Assembly (NCBI GenBank): GCA_022605955.1
Contig: JAKCOZ010000005.1
Span: forward strand, 7,226,001 to 7,290,000
Length of the DNA: 64,000 bases
Source: Rallus limicola
Taxonomy: Eukaryota; Chordata; Aves; Gruiformes; Rallidae
Reading direction: 5' to 3'
Shown: positions 50,177 to 61,600 of the stretch, in pieces
Layout of the letters: every line of letters starts with the position of its first letter
How positions within the stretch are numbered: the stretch's first letter is position 1
Notes under the pieces: generated by a model
Database searches by the model: none
What the model was told of the DNA's origin: nothing
Seen by the model: the letters and a program-made list of their open reading frames with translations, nothing else
Translations under genes and position numbers: made by a program

Positions 50177-50251
50177 TTAAAAGGGAATAGTTCTAAAAAA
50201 TACACACACACACATATATGTGTGTATTTTTTGGAGCTATTCCCTTTTAAA
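50176..50251. repeat. 76-base near-perfect palindrome
   Basis: The left arm begins tttaaaagggaatagttcta and the right arm ends with the reverse complement of tttaaaagggaatagctcca. The 31-base arms (50176-50206 and 50221-50251) differ at two positions, both C/T changes that stay pairable as G-U in RNA. Two more inner pairs follow, leaving a loop of about 10 bases made of CACACATATA. The flanking DNA is a microsatellite. It could be a hairpin born from the repeat, or a tiny foldback element. Confidence 0.9.
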
Positions 50252-53200
50252 TTGTCCAGATTTGTGTATTAATATAATTATCATCATCTCTGATGGAAGG
50301 AATTAACATCAAGGCAGAAATTCGGCAAGAAAAATTCTTTATTTCCATGTGAGACCTCAAATTGGAGTTTAAATAGGACTTGGGCATCAAGTTGCCTGCA
50401 CTGGAAGAAATTCCACTGTAGACAGACTTCATGCTCACTTCCCCCCTCACCCTCAATATTTCTAGATTTACTTTCTTCCACGCATTCTCATAGATGGTTT
50501 CTGAAGAACATCTTGCAAAAGACCCCAGTGGAGAATTTCTGTTTATACCTATCTCAAAATTAACTCTTATATTTTAATAGCTTGAACAGTGTTTTCATAA
50601 AATGTTTTAAGTCCACTTATGCCCCATAAACACTGGGTCCTGTTATTAAGTTGAAGTAAATCAGATTAAGCTTCTTGTCTACAGAATTTTGCGTGCTTGA
50701 ATTTGTGGTCATTTTGGCCAAGCCTTTCTTTGACATTAGGCAAAACTGAATCCAACTGCTGAAACCTGGAGCCACAAAAAATATAGTGGCCATGCAGAGA
50801 TTCAACACTTCTCAAACCTATGATTGCTGTAGTTTAAACCTCTGAGGTTCAGGTCTGACAGGTTCCAAAAAAATTCAGTGAAAACTTGGCTAAAAAGAAG
50901 TCTAGCTGTCCATGACTTTCTGCCAAAAACTGCACAGAAGGTTGACTTAATTATAAGGTCAACATAAAACTGTGATTCTCTGAATTTTTACCAAACTACT
51001 TATTCTCTATCCCAGTTAAAATGAGAGAAAAGAAGACCAGGGAGACACAAAGCATTCGTGATAAACCCACACAGCAGGAGCCTGTCTGGGGTACAGAGCC
51101 CTTGGGATTAGACAAACATGATCTGCTACACCTGGAAGTCTGAAGAGAAAGGGATCATGGTGGCCCCTTCCTTGGGCCAATACACATGATGAGTATCAGG
51201 GCAGGGCAGGCTGTGCTGTACCCACAGCAAAGGACATGTATCAGAAAGAGCCATCCAATATATAGATGTTCATCCCTTCAAGTTGACAACAAATGCTGTG
51301 GCAGCGAGCTCAAACTTGAGTCCCTCAGAGTAAAAGCCCTTGCAAGTAAGGTTTCTAGGCTTGTAACAGGATCAGTTGAACCTGCTGCAATCTCTTGTCA
51401 TTTGCATTCTCATCTGTTGGATTTTAAAACTTGTTGCTTTGATTAGTCCTGAAACAGGAAACAGCATTAAAATTCACATGTGCAGAAAAACAAAGAAGTG
51501 GTGAAGTGGTGCTTGTATCCCGCCTTTCAGCGTGCACATGCATACCAGCACTCTGGCCGTTTCACATATTTCACCCACCTTGTTTATACCACTAACATTT
51601 GTTCAGGTCAGCTTCAAAGCCAACTTCTACTCTGAAATAATATTGAGCAGAACTCATGCCTGAGTTAGAAACTTATGGTCTCCTGTAGATTTATAATTTC
51701 TTCAGCAAGGTCAGAGTAAATCAAACAGAAACTGAAGTCACATTTTAAGATTAGAATAAATATGCCAGGTACCATTCCCCTGACTTGATTCCCCACACCT
51801 CTTTGATGTGGATAAACAGTTGTAAGTAAAGGTTTCTGCTGTGACCAAGTTGGACTCTAAACCCTGAAGAAGTATGTTTTGCTTAGCCCAGCAGTCAGCA
51901 TGTGGAGTTGTGGCCTAGCAGGCAGTTTTATTTAGGTGCTAAATGCCTCAGATCAGCAAAATACAGAGGGAAGATGAAAGTAGGATGTCCAGCAAAGAGT
52001 AAACACAGAAAAACAAGTGAAAAACTGTAAAGGAAAGAACTCTGGAAAGAGGTTTACAGAAATGGAAATAATATGTACTGGAATGGAAAGGAAAAAAGTT
52101 TGAGATTATAAAAGTGCTTCAAGTCTCTCAGTTAATATAAATCATCATAGGACTTATGGAAGTGAATTAAGCAACTATTTCTGCTTTTGGTCTGTCTTCC
52201 ACTCCTCAGTTCCTATTTCTGCTCATACAGCCTCCACTTGGCCACTAAAAAAAAAAAATCTACTGGGCATTCTTTTTCTTATACTTATTTTCTGAGTCAA
52301 ATACCACAATATTTCTAAATATTACATACTATACATAAGTGCATACGTATACATACCAGATTAGAGAAAAACAATGTATACAATCTCTACTATTTCCATT
52401 ACAGAAATAACTTTCATCTCATTCCCCAGTATGTCACTGATGAAATCAGGTAGACATACTTTATTTCTTCACTCAGCTCCACAGTTTCACTATTATTTTA
52501 CTTAAACTTTGGTAAGAGGCACAGAATCAGTTTATGTTTTTCATCAATAATACTTATTCAAAATATACAAACTGAGAAAATTTGACGCATCTGTCATTAA
52601 GTTGACGGGAAAAAAAGGACTATCCATTCCTTCATTTTTCTTATTCTAACTCATTCTATTCTCAGACTTCTTCAGCAGATGATAATGACAACTAGTGAAG
52701 ATACTTTGCTATTAAGTTCTCAGGTGATTCCATTATCCTTGTTATTCATCTATGATTTCTTCAAGACCATGCACAGTGTTTTTCTGAATTACAATTAATG
52801 ATGCTTTATTAGTGCAGTGCAAAGTTGATTCCTTCCAGATCAGTTTCTAAAAAGGTGTAGTAAGACACGGCAGGAACTAAGAAACCAAGATAAAGCTTTT
52901 AGTAATATCAGAAAAATGTAATCCTACCTCTGGTACTTAAATTATATTTCAGCTTATATAAAAAAAAAATTTTAAAAAAAGAGTGTGACATTGCAGATCA
53001 ATTACTTGCAATGGTTCCATTCTCAAAGATTGTGCCACTACATGTTCTGCTGCTACCAAACTATCGAAAAAATCCTCATCCCTTATAGTGGAACTAAAAT
53101 ATCTTCTGCCTATATGTGATTTTTTCACTAACTTGTTCTCAACTGGACTGCAAATCAAGTTGTCTAAGGAATCAGTTTGGCTTCAATCAAACTTAAAACT

Positions 53201-54138
53201 TCCAGGACTATATTTAATCAGTACTATGATTTAAATGCTCATGGAGAAAGTGCATCAAAATCACCTCTGGCATTTGCAATTCTCCTGACATTATAGCTTG
53301 CAGACATGTAGATACTTAAAAGCTGTAGCATCATTTATTTAAACTCTAGAAATGAAAATCTAAGCTTTCTTGTGAGTATAATTTGATTCAATACATTTTC
53401 TTCTGGTATGAATGACAGTTTGAAAATAAAAGTTATTTAAACGATGTGAGATGACTGGAGCAAACCCAGTTCATTTCACTGTTTTCTCAGGCTCAAGAGA
53501 AGGGATAGATTATTTTTTCAGCAGAACGTGGGCTGCTTCTTCACAAAGAATTGCAGCAGGAAGGAAAAACTCCATTTCCCACTCAAGAACAACTGTGTCT
53601 GAGTAATAATGTCATTCCTATCTGTCAAACACTCCTTTGAGTAATGCAAAACCTCAGCTAAACAGTGCTAAAGTAGTCTTGGCCACTCTAATGCACTAGC
53701 AATCTTACTCTTCCTTACCAACAATTCAACGGCACAGAAAACGCCTTGATAAGAGACAACCCACCCCTGAAATCCATGAAAACAAACGAAGGGGGAGGCA
53801 ACACACAACCACAGTATTAGTTTTTTGGGTCTTTCATTCCACAACAAATCCCTTTTCAATAGAAAGCTCTTTCCCTTGGTGTGAAAAAGACAAGGAAAAC
53901 AGCTTTCTTAAAATCTGTCTATGCATTTTGTTATTCCCTTGCTCAGTTTGAAGCTTTGTCCTACTCAAAGGAAGAAACCATTTCTGGCAACAACCTGTCT
54001 TCTTACAAATCTGCAGAGACCTAAGCCCATCCTGTCTTGTCACAGTAATGACAAGGCATAACAGTTTGATGATGATGGGAATGAACAAATTCTGTCTACA
54101 GAAATACGACTAACTGTACTGTTTTCAAAGAAACTTGG
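50252..54138. other. AT-rich unique DNA
   Basis: No transposable element, RNA gene or exon recognised. All frames are under 90 codons. Confidence 0.5.
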
Positions 54139-54703
54139 TGTATTAGTTTTCTGTGGCAAGGCTTCTGTGGCAGGGGGCTGCAGGTGTGGCCTCTGTGAGA
54201 AGACACCAAGAGTTTCCCCCACATTGGACAGAGACAGTTCCAGCTGGCTGAAGCCAAGCCCATCAGCAACACCGGTACCACTTCTGCAATAATATGTTTA
54301 AGAAAGGGTAAAAAATGTTGTGCAGTGCAGGAAAAGGCCTGGAAGAGACAGGCAGGAATTTCAGCTCTTTGCAGCTGTCAGAGAGAGATGTGCTGAAGTT
54401 TGTCAGCTTCAAGCCCTGGAAGGTTACAACAACACAATAGCTAGCCGAAAAGAGATTAAAGTTTATGGGAAGACTAGACTTTCTGACACAAGATGTGGAT
54501 AAAGGGAACTGGTTAGCCTTGAAGGGGGAACAAGAGAAGTCGCAAAAAACAAAAACAGAATGCGTACAAAGGTTGTGCTACTAGGTTTAAGATGCTTTTT
54601 TCTAATAATGTTCGTAAGTGTTTCTAAACAAATCAGCAAATGACAAATGTAGAATGGCTTTTTATGCATCAATGAAACTAAGGCACACATCGGCTTTGTA
54701 GAG

Positions 54704-54710
54704 TATATAA
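54704..54710 (+). promoter_or_regulatory. TATA box of the nested LTR
   Basis: TATATAA preceded by gtagag and followed by acttgtg sits 17 bases before an AATAAA, the arrangement expected in a short-R retroviral LTR. Activity is unknown. Confidence 0.55.
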
Positions 54711-54726
54711 ACTTGTGATTTTATAC

Positions 54727-54732
54727 AATAAA
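54727..54732 (+). terminator. Polyadenylation signal of the nested LTR
   Basis: AATAAA directly downstream of the TATA box and upstream of the U5-like part. Confidence 0.5.
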
Positions 54733-55029
54733 TCAACAATAGCTTGCACCAAGCCGTGTCCCGTCTCTCAATCGCCGGCAGCACAGGGCTTGTAAGAAAG
54801 AGCAATGTTCAAAATGAAACAGCCCTGCAAACAAAAATGTCAGTGAAAAAGAGAGGGAAGTAATGCTCCAGGCACCAGAGCAGTATTTTCCCTGCCACAC
54901 CCATGGAGAAGACCATGGTGAAGGAGGTTGTACCCTTGCAGTCCATGGAGGGCCACTGTGAAGCCCTAACCTACACTGCAGCCTATGGAAGACTCCATGC
55001 AAAACATGTCTCCAAGGAAGATGCAGTCC

Positions 55030-55235
55030 CTGGAGGGCCCACACAGGAGCAGAATCTGGGCAGAAACTGAAACTGGTGGAGGTGAACACACATAGGAGCC
55101 AACTTTCTTACAGGAACTGCATCCTGAGGGGGACCCATGCTGGAGCAGTCTGTTCCAAACTGTACCCAGTAAAAAAGCACCCACGTTGGAGCAGTTCTTG
55201 TAAAGCTGCAACTTGTGTGAAGGATCCACATTGGA
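55030..55235 (+). repeat. Degenerate ~45-base internal modules of LTR 3
   Basis: Related phrases recur near 55034 (gagggcccacacaggagcag), 55127 (ggggacccatgctggagcag), 55172 (aagcacccacgttggagcag) and 55217 (aaggatccacattggatgaa), spaced at about 45 or 90 bases. They match the modules of LTR 1. Because 45 is a multiple of three they keep frames open on both strands, which explains the 82-118-codon minus-strand frames here. Confidence 0.75.
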
Positions 55236-55454
55236 TGAAGGGAAAAATGTGAGAAAGGAAAAGCAGAGACAAAGTGTTATGAATGGACTTCAACCTCCAC
55301 TACTCATCCCATGTATGCTGCTTGGGGCTGGGGAAGGAGGAGCCAGAAGAATCAGGAACAAAGGAATAAAGTTGAGTCTGGGAATAAGAGGGACAGGTGG
55401 AAGCTGGTTTTAATTTTGTTTCTCACTATCCTACTATATTCTTAATTGGTAATG

Positions 55455-55460
55455 AATAAA
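55455..55460 (+). terminator. Polyadenylation signal of LTR 3
   Basis: AATAAA in the context ggtaatgaataaaactaat, at the position where the ERVL-like LTR family carries its signal. Confidence 0.5.
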
Positions 55461-55579
55461 ACTAATACTCCCAAGTGAAGTTTATTTTGCCCTTGACAGT
55501 AACAGTTAAGTAAACTCGCTATCCTTAACAAAGAATACTTTTAAAATAATTTTCTCCTCCTGCTTTCTGAGGATGGAGA

Positions 55580-55611
55580 ACTACCACTTGACTTGGTGGT
55601 CAAGTGGTAGT
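55580..55611. repeat. Perfect 13-base hairpin in the LTR 3 tail
   Basis: actaccacttgac (55580-55592) and gtcaagtggtagt (55599-55611) are exact reverse complements around the six-base loop TTGGTG. It lies in the part of LTR 3 that differs most from the family, so it may be a later local change. Confidence 0.9.
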
Positions 55612-55631
55612 CACCCAAGTAATCCACAACA

Positions 55632-58600
55632 CCTAGAAATCTGTCAGTAAAAGCAACACCTAGAAAGACAGAGTACTAACTTGACAAGCATCTTCTTCAG
55701 ATTCATAGGAGAAACCTAAAACGTGTGATATTAGATTTCCTAAGCAAAAAAGTTTTGACAACTTAATAAGATGAGCATATCAGAATGCACACTTTATTTC
55801 CAGTAAACATTTAACTGTATTTTCTGGGAAAGAGAATGTAAAAAAACTCACTGTTTTTTTCGAAGTGATTGATGATGTCCTTTTGTTTTGCAAACACAAA
55901 GCATAGGGAGAGGTCATGGCACTTGCCCTATCCTCACAGGCACAGGCAGAAGTCCTATAATAACCCATCTTGCAGGAGACTGAAAAAATGTGTTTATTTT
56001 TATTAAATCGACAGGAAGATTAATAGAGTTTGAAGGCAGCAAATAGATATGCAGCCCGACAACAGATTTCTGACATTTTAAGCTCACTAATGACAGAATA
56101 ATACACACCTACAGCATAATTTGAATGTAGGTGAGATGCCAACATGTCTTCCTTCTTCAAATGATACTACGTAAAACCTATTTACTGAATAGCAGCTAAA
56201 ACTACATCTGTCCCTGGTTTTCATCAGCATAACACAGTCTTTGGACTTCAAATTCCTCAGGGAGGAATAGAGAACACATCTCTATTTGCTCCGTATACCT
56301 TGATGAATACTATATAAACTAATATCTTGTATTTCATAGGAGGTAGTAGCAGATTAAAATCCTTACACTTCAGAAAAGCTCTTTCCTGAAGAAATTCCTG
56401 TCAACAGTCAGTATGGTACTAAGTGAAAAACAAGCCTTTGGATGTTAAAATTGTTATCTCAGAAAACTATAGAAATAAGGGTGGCATCGGTGCAAGTAGT
56501 GCAGATTTTCAAAGGACAAAAAAAAAGAAAAGTCTTATAAAAATTCACATACAGACACACTGAGTTTCTGTCTGTCTCATAAAATTGCATCATTTCATTA
56601 TATTCAGCAACAATGATCACAAATCTTAGCATCCTTCCTACCCCATTAGTAGTAGAAAAGCAGCTCTGAGGATTTAATAACAGATGTGTCCTTAAAAACA
56701 CGGAGTGCTGGCCGCAAGCTGTGGCAAGGTTGTGGCACTCAGGTCTCCTATAATTGGCTACAGAGCTGCGTTCAGCTCACTTAGTGCATCTACAGCAAAC
56801 AGAGCAGGTGGGGAAAGCAGCCACATCACTCCTAAAGTTACTCCGGTTGCACATTTATGGCAAAACTTTCCCTCTGCATTGAGGAAACAAAGCAAAAAGA
56901 ACCCCAAAACAGACCTCATGCACACCACCACCACACTATCTATAGCAATGAGTCCAGTCTGGAACCTTAGTTTTATAAGTCTTTAAGAGATCACACCTGC
57001 CATGATCCTACTGCACTGAGATCTGAGTTGGCGCCCCAGGTTTCCTAATTCTTCCAAGTCCTGTGCATTAACATCCTGATCACAAAAAGAAACATTTTTA
57101 AACAATTGATCAAATGGCAACAATTACAAAGGAATCAGAAAAGCTCCTATGAATGGATTACCAGGTGATTTTCCAAATCAAACTGATGGTACCAAACCAA
57201 AGAAAGATAAAATAATGATGTCAGAAATCTCACAGGATTTTTGGGGGTTCTTTTTTTTGGGAGAGGCTGTTATTTTTTGGGTGGGTGGGCAGAGTATGTC
57301 TGTCTTTAACAAGTCCCTCTTTACTCCTTAGGAATGTAATTTTTACAGTCTACTGAAACACAGATTATAGTTAGTCTAACAACAAACACTGACCTAGGAA
57401 ATGACTGAAGAAACTGTATCACACATGAAGGTGTAAATTTTAATGAAAGCTTACCACACCTCATCATCTTAATGACAGCCTATACAATCCTATGTCAAGC
57501 TCCTCAAAATTTTGCTTGATACTAAACATACACCTTAGCCATCACTACCTTCTGAGGCTCAGGTAGTGATTCTTATATTTTTTGGTTAGTCAAGACTCAG
57601 GCATACCCAATATCCTTTGTACAAAACACAAGACAGTTCCCTGGGCACATGGTCCAGAATCAAACACGTTTGATTGTTTTGATTTATTTACTCTTGCCTC
57701 AGTCAGGTTTCAGAAATTGAGCTGCTTGTACTCCTACCGTGGGGAGATTAACACAATGACTCACTTTGTTCAATCTTTTCAGTGCATCCAAAATTCGATG
57801 CCATGTAGTTAGGGATGGCTGTAGAGACAGGAAAAGGGGGGGGAGGGGGAAAACAAAAAACTAAACCATTTTATGAATAGCACACAACTAAAGACTGTAC
57901 ATAAACTTGCTGAACTGTCTGGAAGCTATTTTATACTTGTTCAGCCAGTCTCAGTCTCCTGCAAACAATGTCATAATTCCTGTCTTGCTGTTCTGCCTTT
58001 GCACAAGCTTCTATGGAAATATAAGAAAATCATGCATCACTAAGCACTTTCCTTGTATATCCATATTCTTCCAGAAAGTACAGAGATATATCTGAAATTA
58101 ATTCTTCTTCCCCTGTCCCTGGATGCTTAAATTCTTCAGATAATGATTTACATGATTGCAGACTGGATCCTGGATATGGGCTCAGGTACTTCACAGCTCT
58201 TAACAGATTTCCAAGATGTGACAGATACCACAGGAAATAAATGGGCTTCTCTGAACTTTCCTGTCCCTTTTCTTTTTCTTTTAGTAAAGTAGTATGAGAA
58301 GTGCCTCACTTCTTCTGTGTCAGTATGAAGCTTTGGGGGAGTCTAGTGTAGAAAGCAAGGAGGAATGGAGAAAGAGAGCTAAAACTCCTGGTAGTAAGCA
58401 TGGCCATACCGCTGCATGTATTGACCACATATCCCAAGCGGGAACTGTTCTTACCCTGTTTTCTAAGCCTTTGAGAGTAGGAGCAAAATCTCAGGTCTTC
58501 AGCCATTCTCATGCTTTATTTCAGCTTTGTGCCAGAAGCTAGTTAAAATTAATAGAACTTTTTGCTCACAGCAATTTTTTTGTTGTTTATTACTTTGAGT

Positions 58601-61600
58601 AAATTTGTTCTTAATAATTTTCTCTGCAGGGGACAGGAATACATTTGTTTCCATGAGGAGCATTTTTCTTTCCTGGGGGTCCCAAAGGCTGAAAAAAATT
58701 TTTTCAGAAGATTATACATCCTTCCTTTAAAACTTTTTATACATTTCTCTCACTGTGAAATACTGTCTTTTCTTCTGAGTACTGACAGCCAATCGGTTCT
58801 TTCAATTCCCTAGCATTTCAAGAACAGCATGAGATTTGCAAAGGGAAGAGAAAACAATACAGAGTGAAAAGTACTGATTAACTTGTGGTGGTTCATTGAG
58901 TTAGAATGTGGCTCCCTACTGCGCTTCGTCTAAAAATCTTAAATCATCTTTCCCTCCCAGAAGCACCCAGAATAATTTGATCTCTCAAGGTAACAAAGTT
59001 AATTCCTTTAATCCAAAGTAAAAAGCTTTAAAAGTTTCTTACGGGTGAAAGATCCCAATACACTGCATTTTTAGTCTAATTAAACCCTCCACCTATACAT
59101 TACTAAACAGGTTTGGTGAGGATTTTTTTCCCTTTTAAGACAACCAGACAGCTATTTCTTACAAACTAGCCCCATAGGTTTATGCTAAGAAAACAGTTTC
59201 TACATGGTTCTGCTTTACTGCCATTTTCTTTACTACTGTTTCCAGTTTTAATTGCTAAATGGCATCCAAATTGTGGTGGTCTTATCATTTTATACCCCCA
59301 CACACACACCTTTTTTTAGTACTGCTCTAACTAACCCTAATTCATGTATACACCACGCAGACATATACCAGAAGGGGTATATTCACCAGAAAAAGGACAA
59401 TGAAGGAACCCAAAAATGGATTTCAGGAGATAAGGATAACAGGTCATCGTGGTATGTTTATGCAGGCTAAAGCAGAAAGATGTAAATATCTACATTTCTC
59501 ACCAATGTCTTTAATTCACTCACTTTAACATAGTAAAACTCTAGGTCCAACTACTATTCCAGGTATAAAAATGGGGACCTTAGCACACTGTTAAGTTAGT
59601 ATCTCTCTCATACAGCTAAGCCTTAGACATCCGTTGCCTTGGGAATACCACATTAGAGTACACTTTTCAACTCTGCTGACATCAGAAGTTGTTACAGTCA
59701 GGATCCTTGAAGAATCACCACAAAGACACAACATTCCCTACCAACTGGAAGCTCTCTTTGGATTTCCGGTACTTACTGAACTCTTCCAGTCGTTGTTGTT
59801 CACATTCCCACCAGTTTCTCAAAATCTTTATTGCTTCTAAATTAGTAACACATTACTTGGGATTACTTTGTTACTAGCATCAATAATTTGGGTTTGATGG
59901 ATGGGACAAAATGTCCAGAGACAGTTCCATTACATCTTTCATGCATGTTACCATGCTTGGATTTTTGTTCGTTTCTTGATAAAGTGTAATGTATCATCGC
60001 TGTTTGGAAACTGCCATTATGGTTTCTGTGACTCCCAATCACCTGTGTTTATTAGTTTTCCTTCCATAACTGACCCTCCCTTTGCCTCACATTTAATCTT
60101 TCCTCCCTACAAGGCTGGGAAGACATTTTATTTATTGAGACTTGTGCTACCTTATTTTTCATAGCTTCTGGAGCCATAACAAAAAAAGCAAGCACACAAA
60201 CTTGCTTTAAGTCTCAAAATACAGTTTTGCACGGACACACACAAACATATATGAACATATATATATACAAGCACATACACATGCCTGTGTACACGCATAC
60301 ATAGGGATGCTTGCTGTTATAGCACTAATAAATACACAGTGTTCCTATACTGCCTTCTTATTCTTGTAACTTGAATGCCCAGCCCTTCAGCTCTCCTTCC
60401 CATATCAAGCATCATCTCTTAGGGTGTACCTAGTCTTACTAATTTCAATAGGTGTGCTCACACTATAATGCTTCACAAATAAAGGTCTAGAATTCAGGCA
60501 TCAAAATAATATAACACTAATTAAGCGCAAATGCTACAAAATGAAAGGAGTTTCTGAAATTAGCTGTCATTACCTTTATCAGGAGATAGAAATGACAAAC
60601 TGATGTCTCGGGAATATGACATTAAAGCACAAAAATATTAAATTAAATATTGTTGTGCTTTGGTAAATGTCAACAACTACCGCAGTGGGACAGTGACAGC
60701 CCTCTGGCAGAGTAACTCAGTATAAAAGAACAGATTTCAAAAAGAATCTGCTTTAGTCTTTAAAAAGAACTGTCAACACAAGTCACAAAGGATGACAGAC
60801 AGAAATCAGAATAGGAACAGCCTTTTAAAAAACCTGTCATCCTAGGAAATCAATAGGAAATCATTAACTAATAAATGATAGCATCTACTATCATGGGATT
60901 TAGTGTTATGATACCATCTTCTTTCCTGAGTTCATTAAAAAAAATAAAGTTATTGAGCACTTTGGGAAGACAATGTTATTGTACTGTGCTCCACCCCCAT
61001 AAATGAAAAAAAATAGCTTCCTATACAAACATATCTCAAAACTCAGGATCACCTCAAAGAAAAAGACAGTAATAACATAGTAGGCTTTATAATTACTATT
61101 ATCATTGCAGTCAGCTTGGGTTCTGTTCTGTGTCAGGTTCTGTACAAATTCTACATATAAAAAAAGAAAATCTATATATGTCAACCCTGCATACGCGAGA
61201 TGTGCAATGTACTTCATCCAGTTCAGTTATCTTTTGTACAAGTACCACTTCATAAAATAACCCAGAATGATAAGCAGAAAATCTGTATTTAACTTATTCC
61301 ATTAGTTCAAATCAGAACTTGCAGTTAATCCCTTTAAGATACTGAAGCCTCAACAGAACATCAGATTTCTGGACTTTGTTATAAATTTTTCTAGGCTGCA
61401 AATCTACAGTGACATCCATAAATCTATAAAAGGAACTGAGCTTGAATCTAGTAACCCAAAACCACATAATTAATTATCTAGCTTGTCATTTTACTCTGCA
61501 TACTCAAAGGATGCCTATGCCTGACTTTCTACTCTAACCAGCTCAACCAACTTGTAGAAACCTATTATTGGTGGTGGGAAATCAAAGATTGCTTAGCCAA

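Larger units (their letters stand above)
54494..54780 (+). mobile_element. Nested solo LTR of a different ERV class (ERVK/alpharetrovirus-like)
   Basis: Inside LTR 3 lies a stretch unlike the ERVL family but organised as a compact retroviral LTR. It runs TGTGGATAAAGGGAACTGG..., TATATAA at 54704-54710, AATAAA at 54727-54732, then a U5-like gcaccaagccgtgtcccgtc, ctctcaatcgccggca. The very short distance between TATA box and polyadenylation signal resembles avian alpharetrovirus/ERVK LTRs with a short R region. Boundaries are approximate: the left edge could be up to 100 bases further upstream, and no clean 6-base duplication was found (CACAAG against CACAGG is the nearest). Confidence 0.6.
54139..55631 (+). 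mobile_element. ERVL-like LTR 3, old copy split by a nested LTR
   Basis: The 5' end TGTATTAGTTTTCTGTGGCAAGG and the phrases gtggcctctgtgagaagaca, ccccacattggacagagac, and cagctggctgaagccaagcc match the 5' half of the avian ERVL-like LTR family. After an interruption the element resumes at about 54820 with acagccctgcaaac and gtcagtgaaaaag. It continues through tandem modules to tggttttaattttgtttctc, an AATAAA at 55455-55460 and an eroded 3' end near aatccacaaca. The 3' 130 bases are much more diverged than in LTR 1. Flanking pentamers (CTTGG and CCTAG) do not match perfectly, so a target-site duplication is not claimed. No internal retroviral genes are present. Confidence 0.8.

Noticed and set aside
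50176..50251. Pre-miRNA gene call for the palindrome
   Set aside because: Structure alone is not enough, and the CA/TA loop and adjoining microsatellite favour a slippage or foldback origin; kept only as a finding.
54733..55231. Several minus-strand frames of 82-118 codons
   Set aside because: They overlap the module array of LTR 3, as in LTR 1, and shift among frames with similar length.
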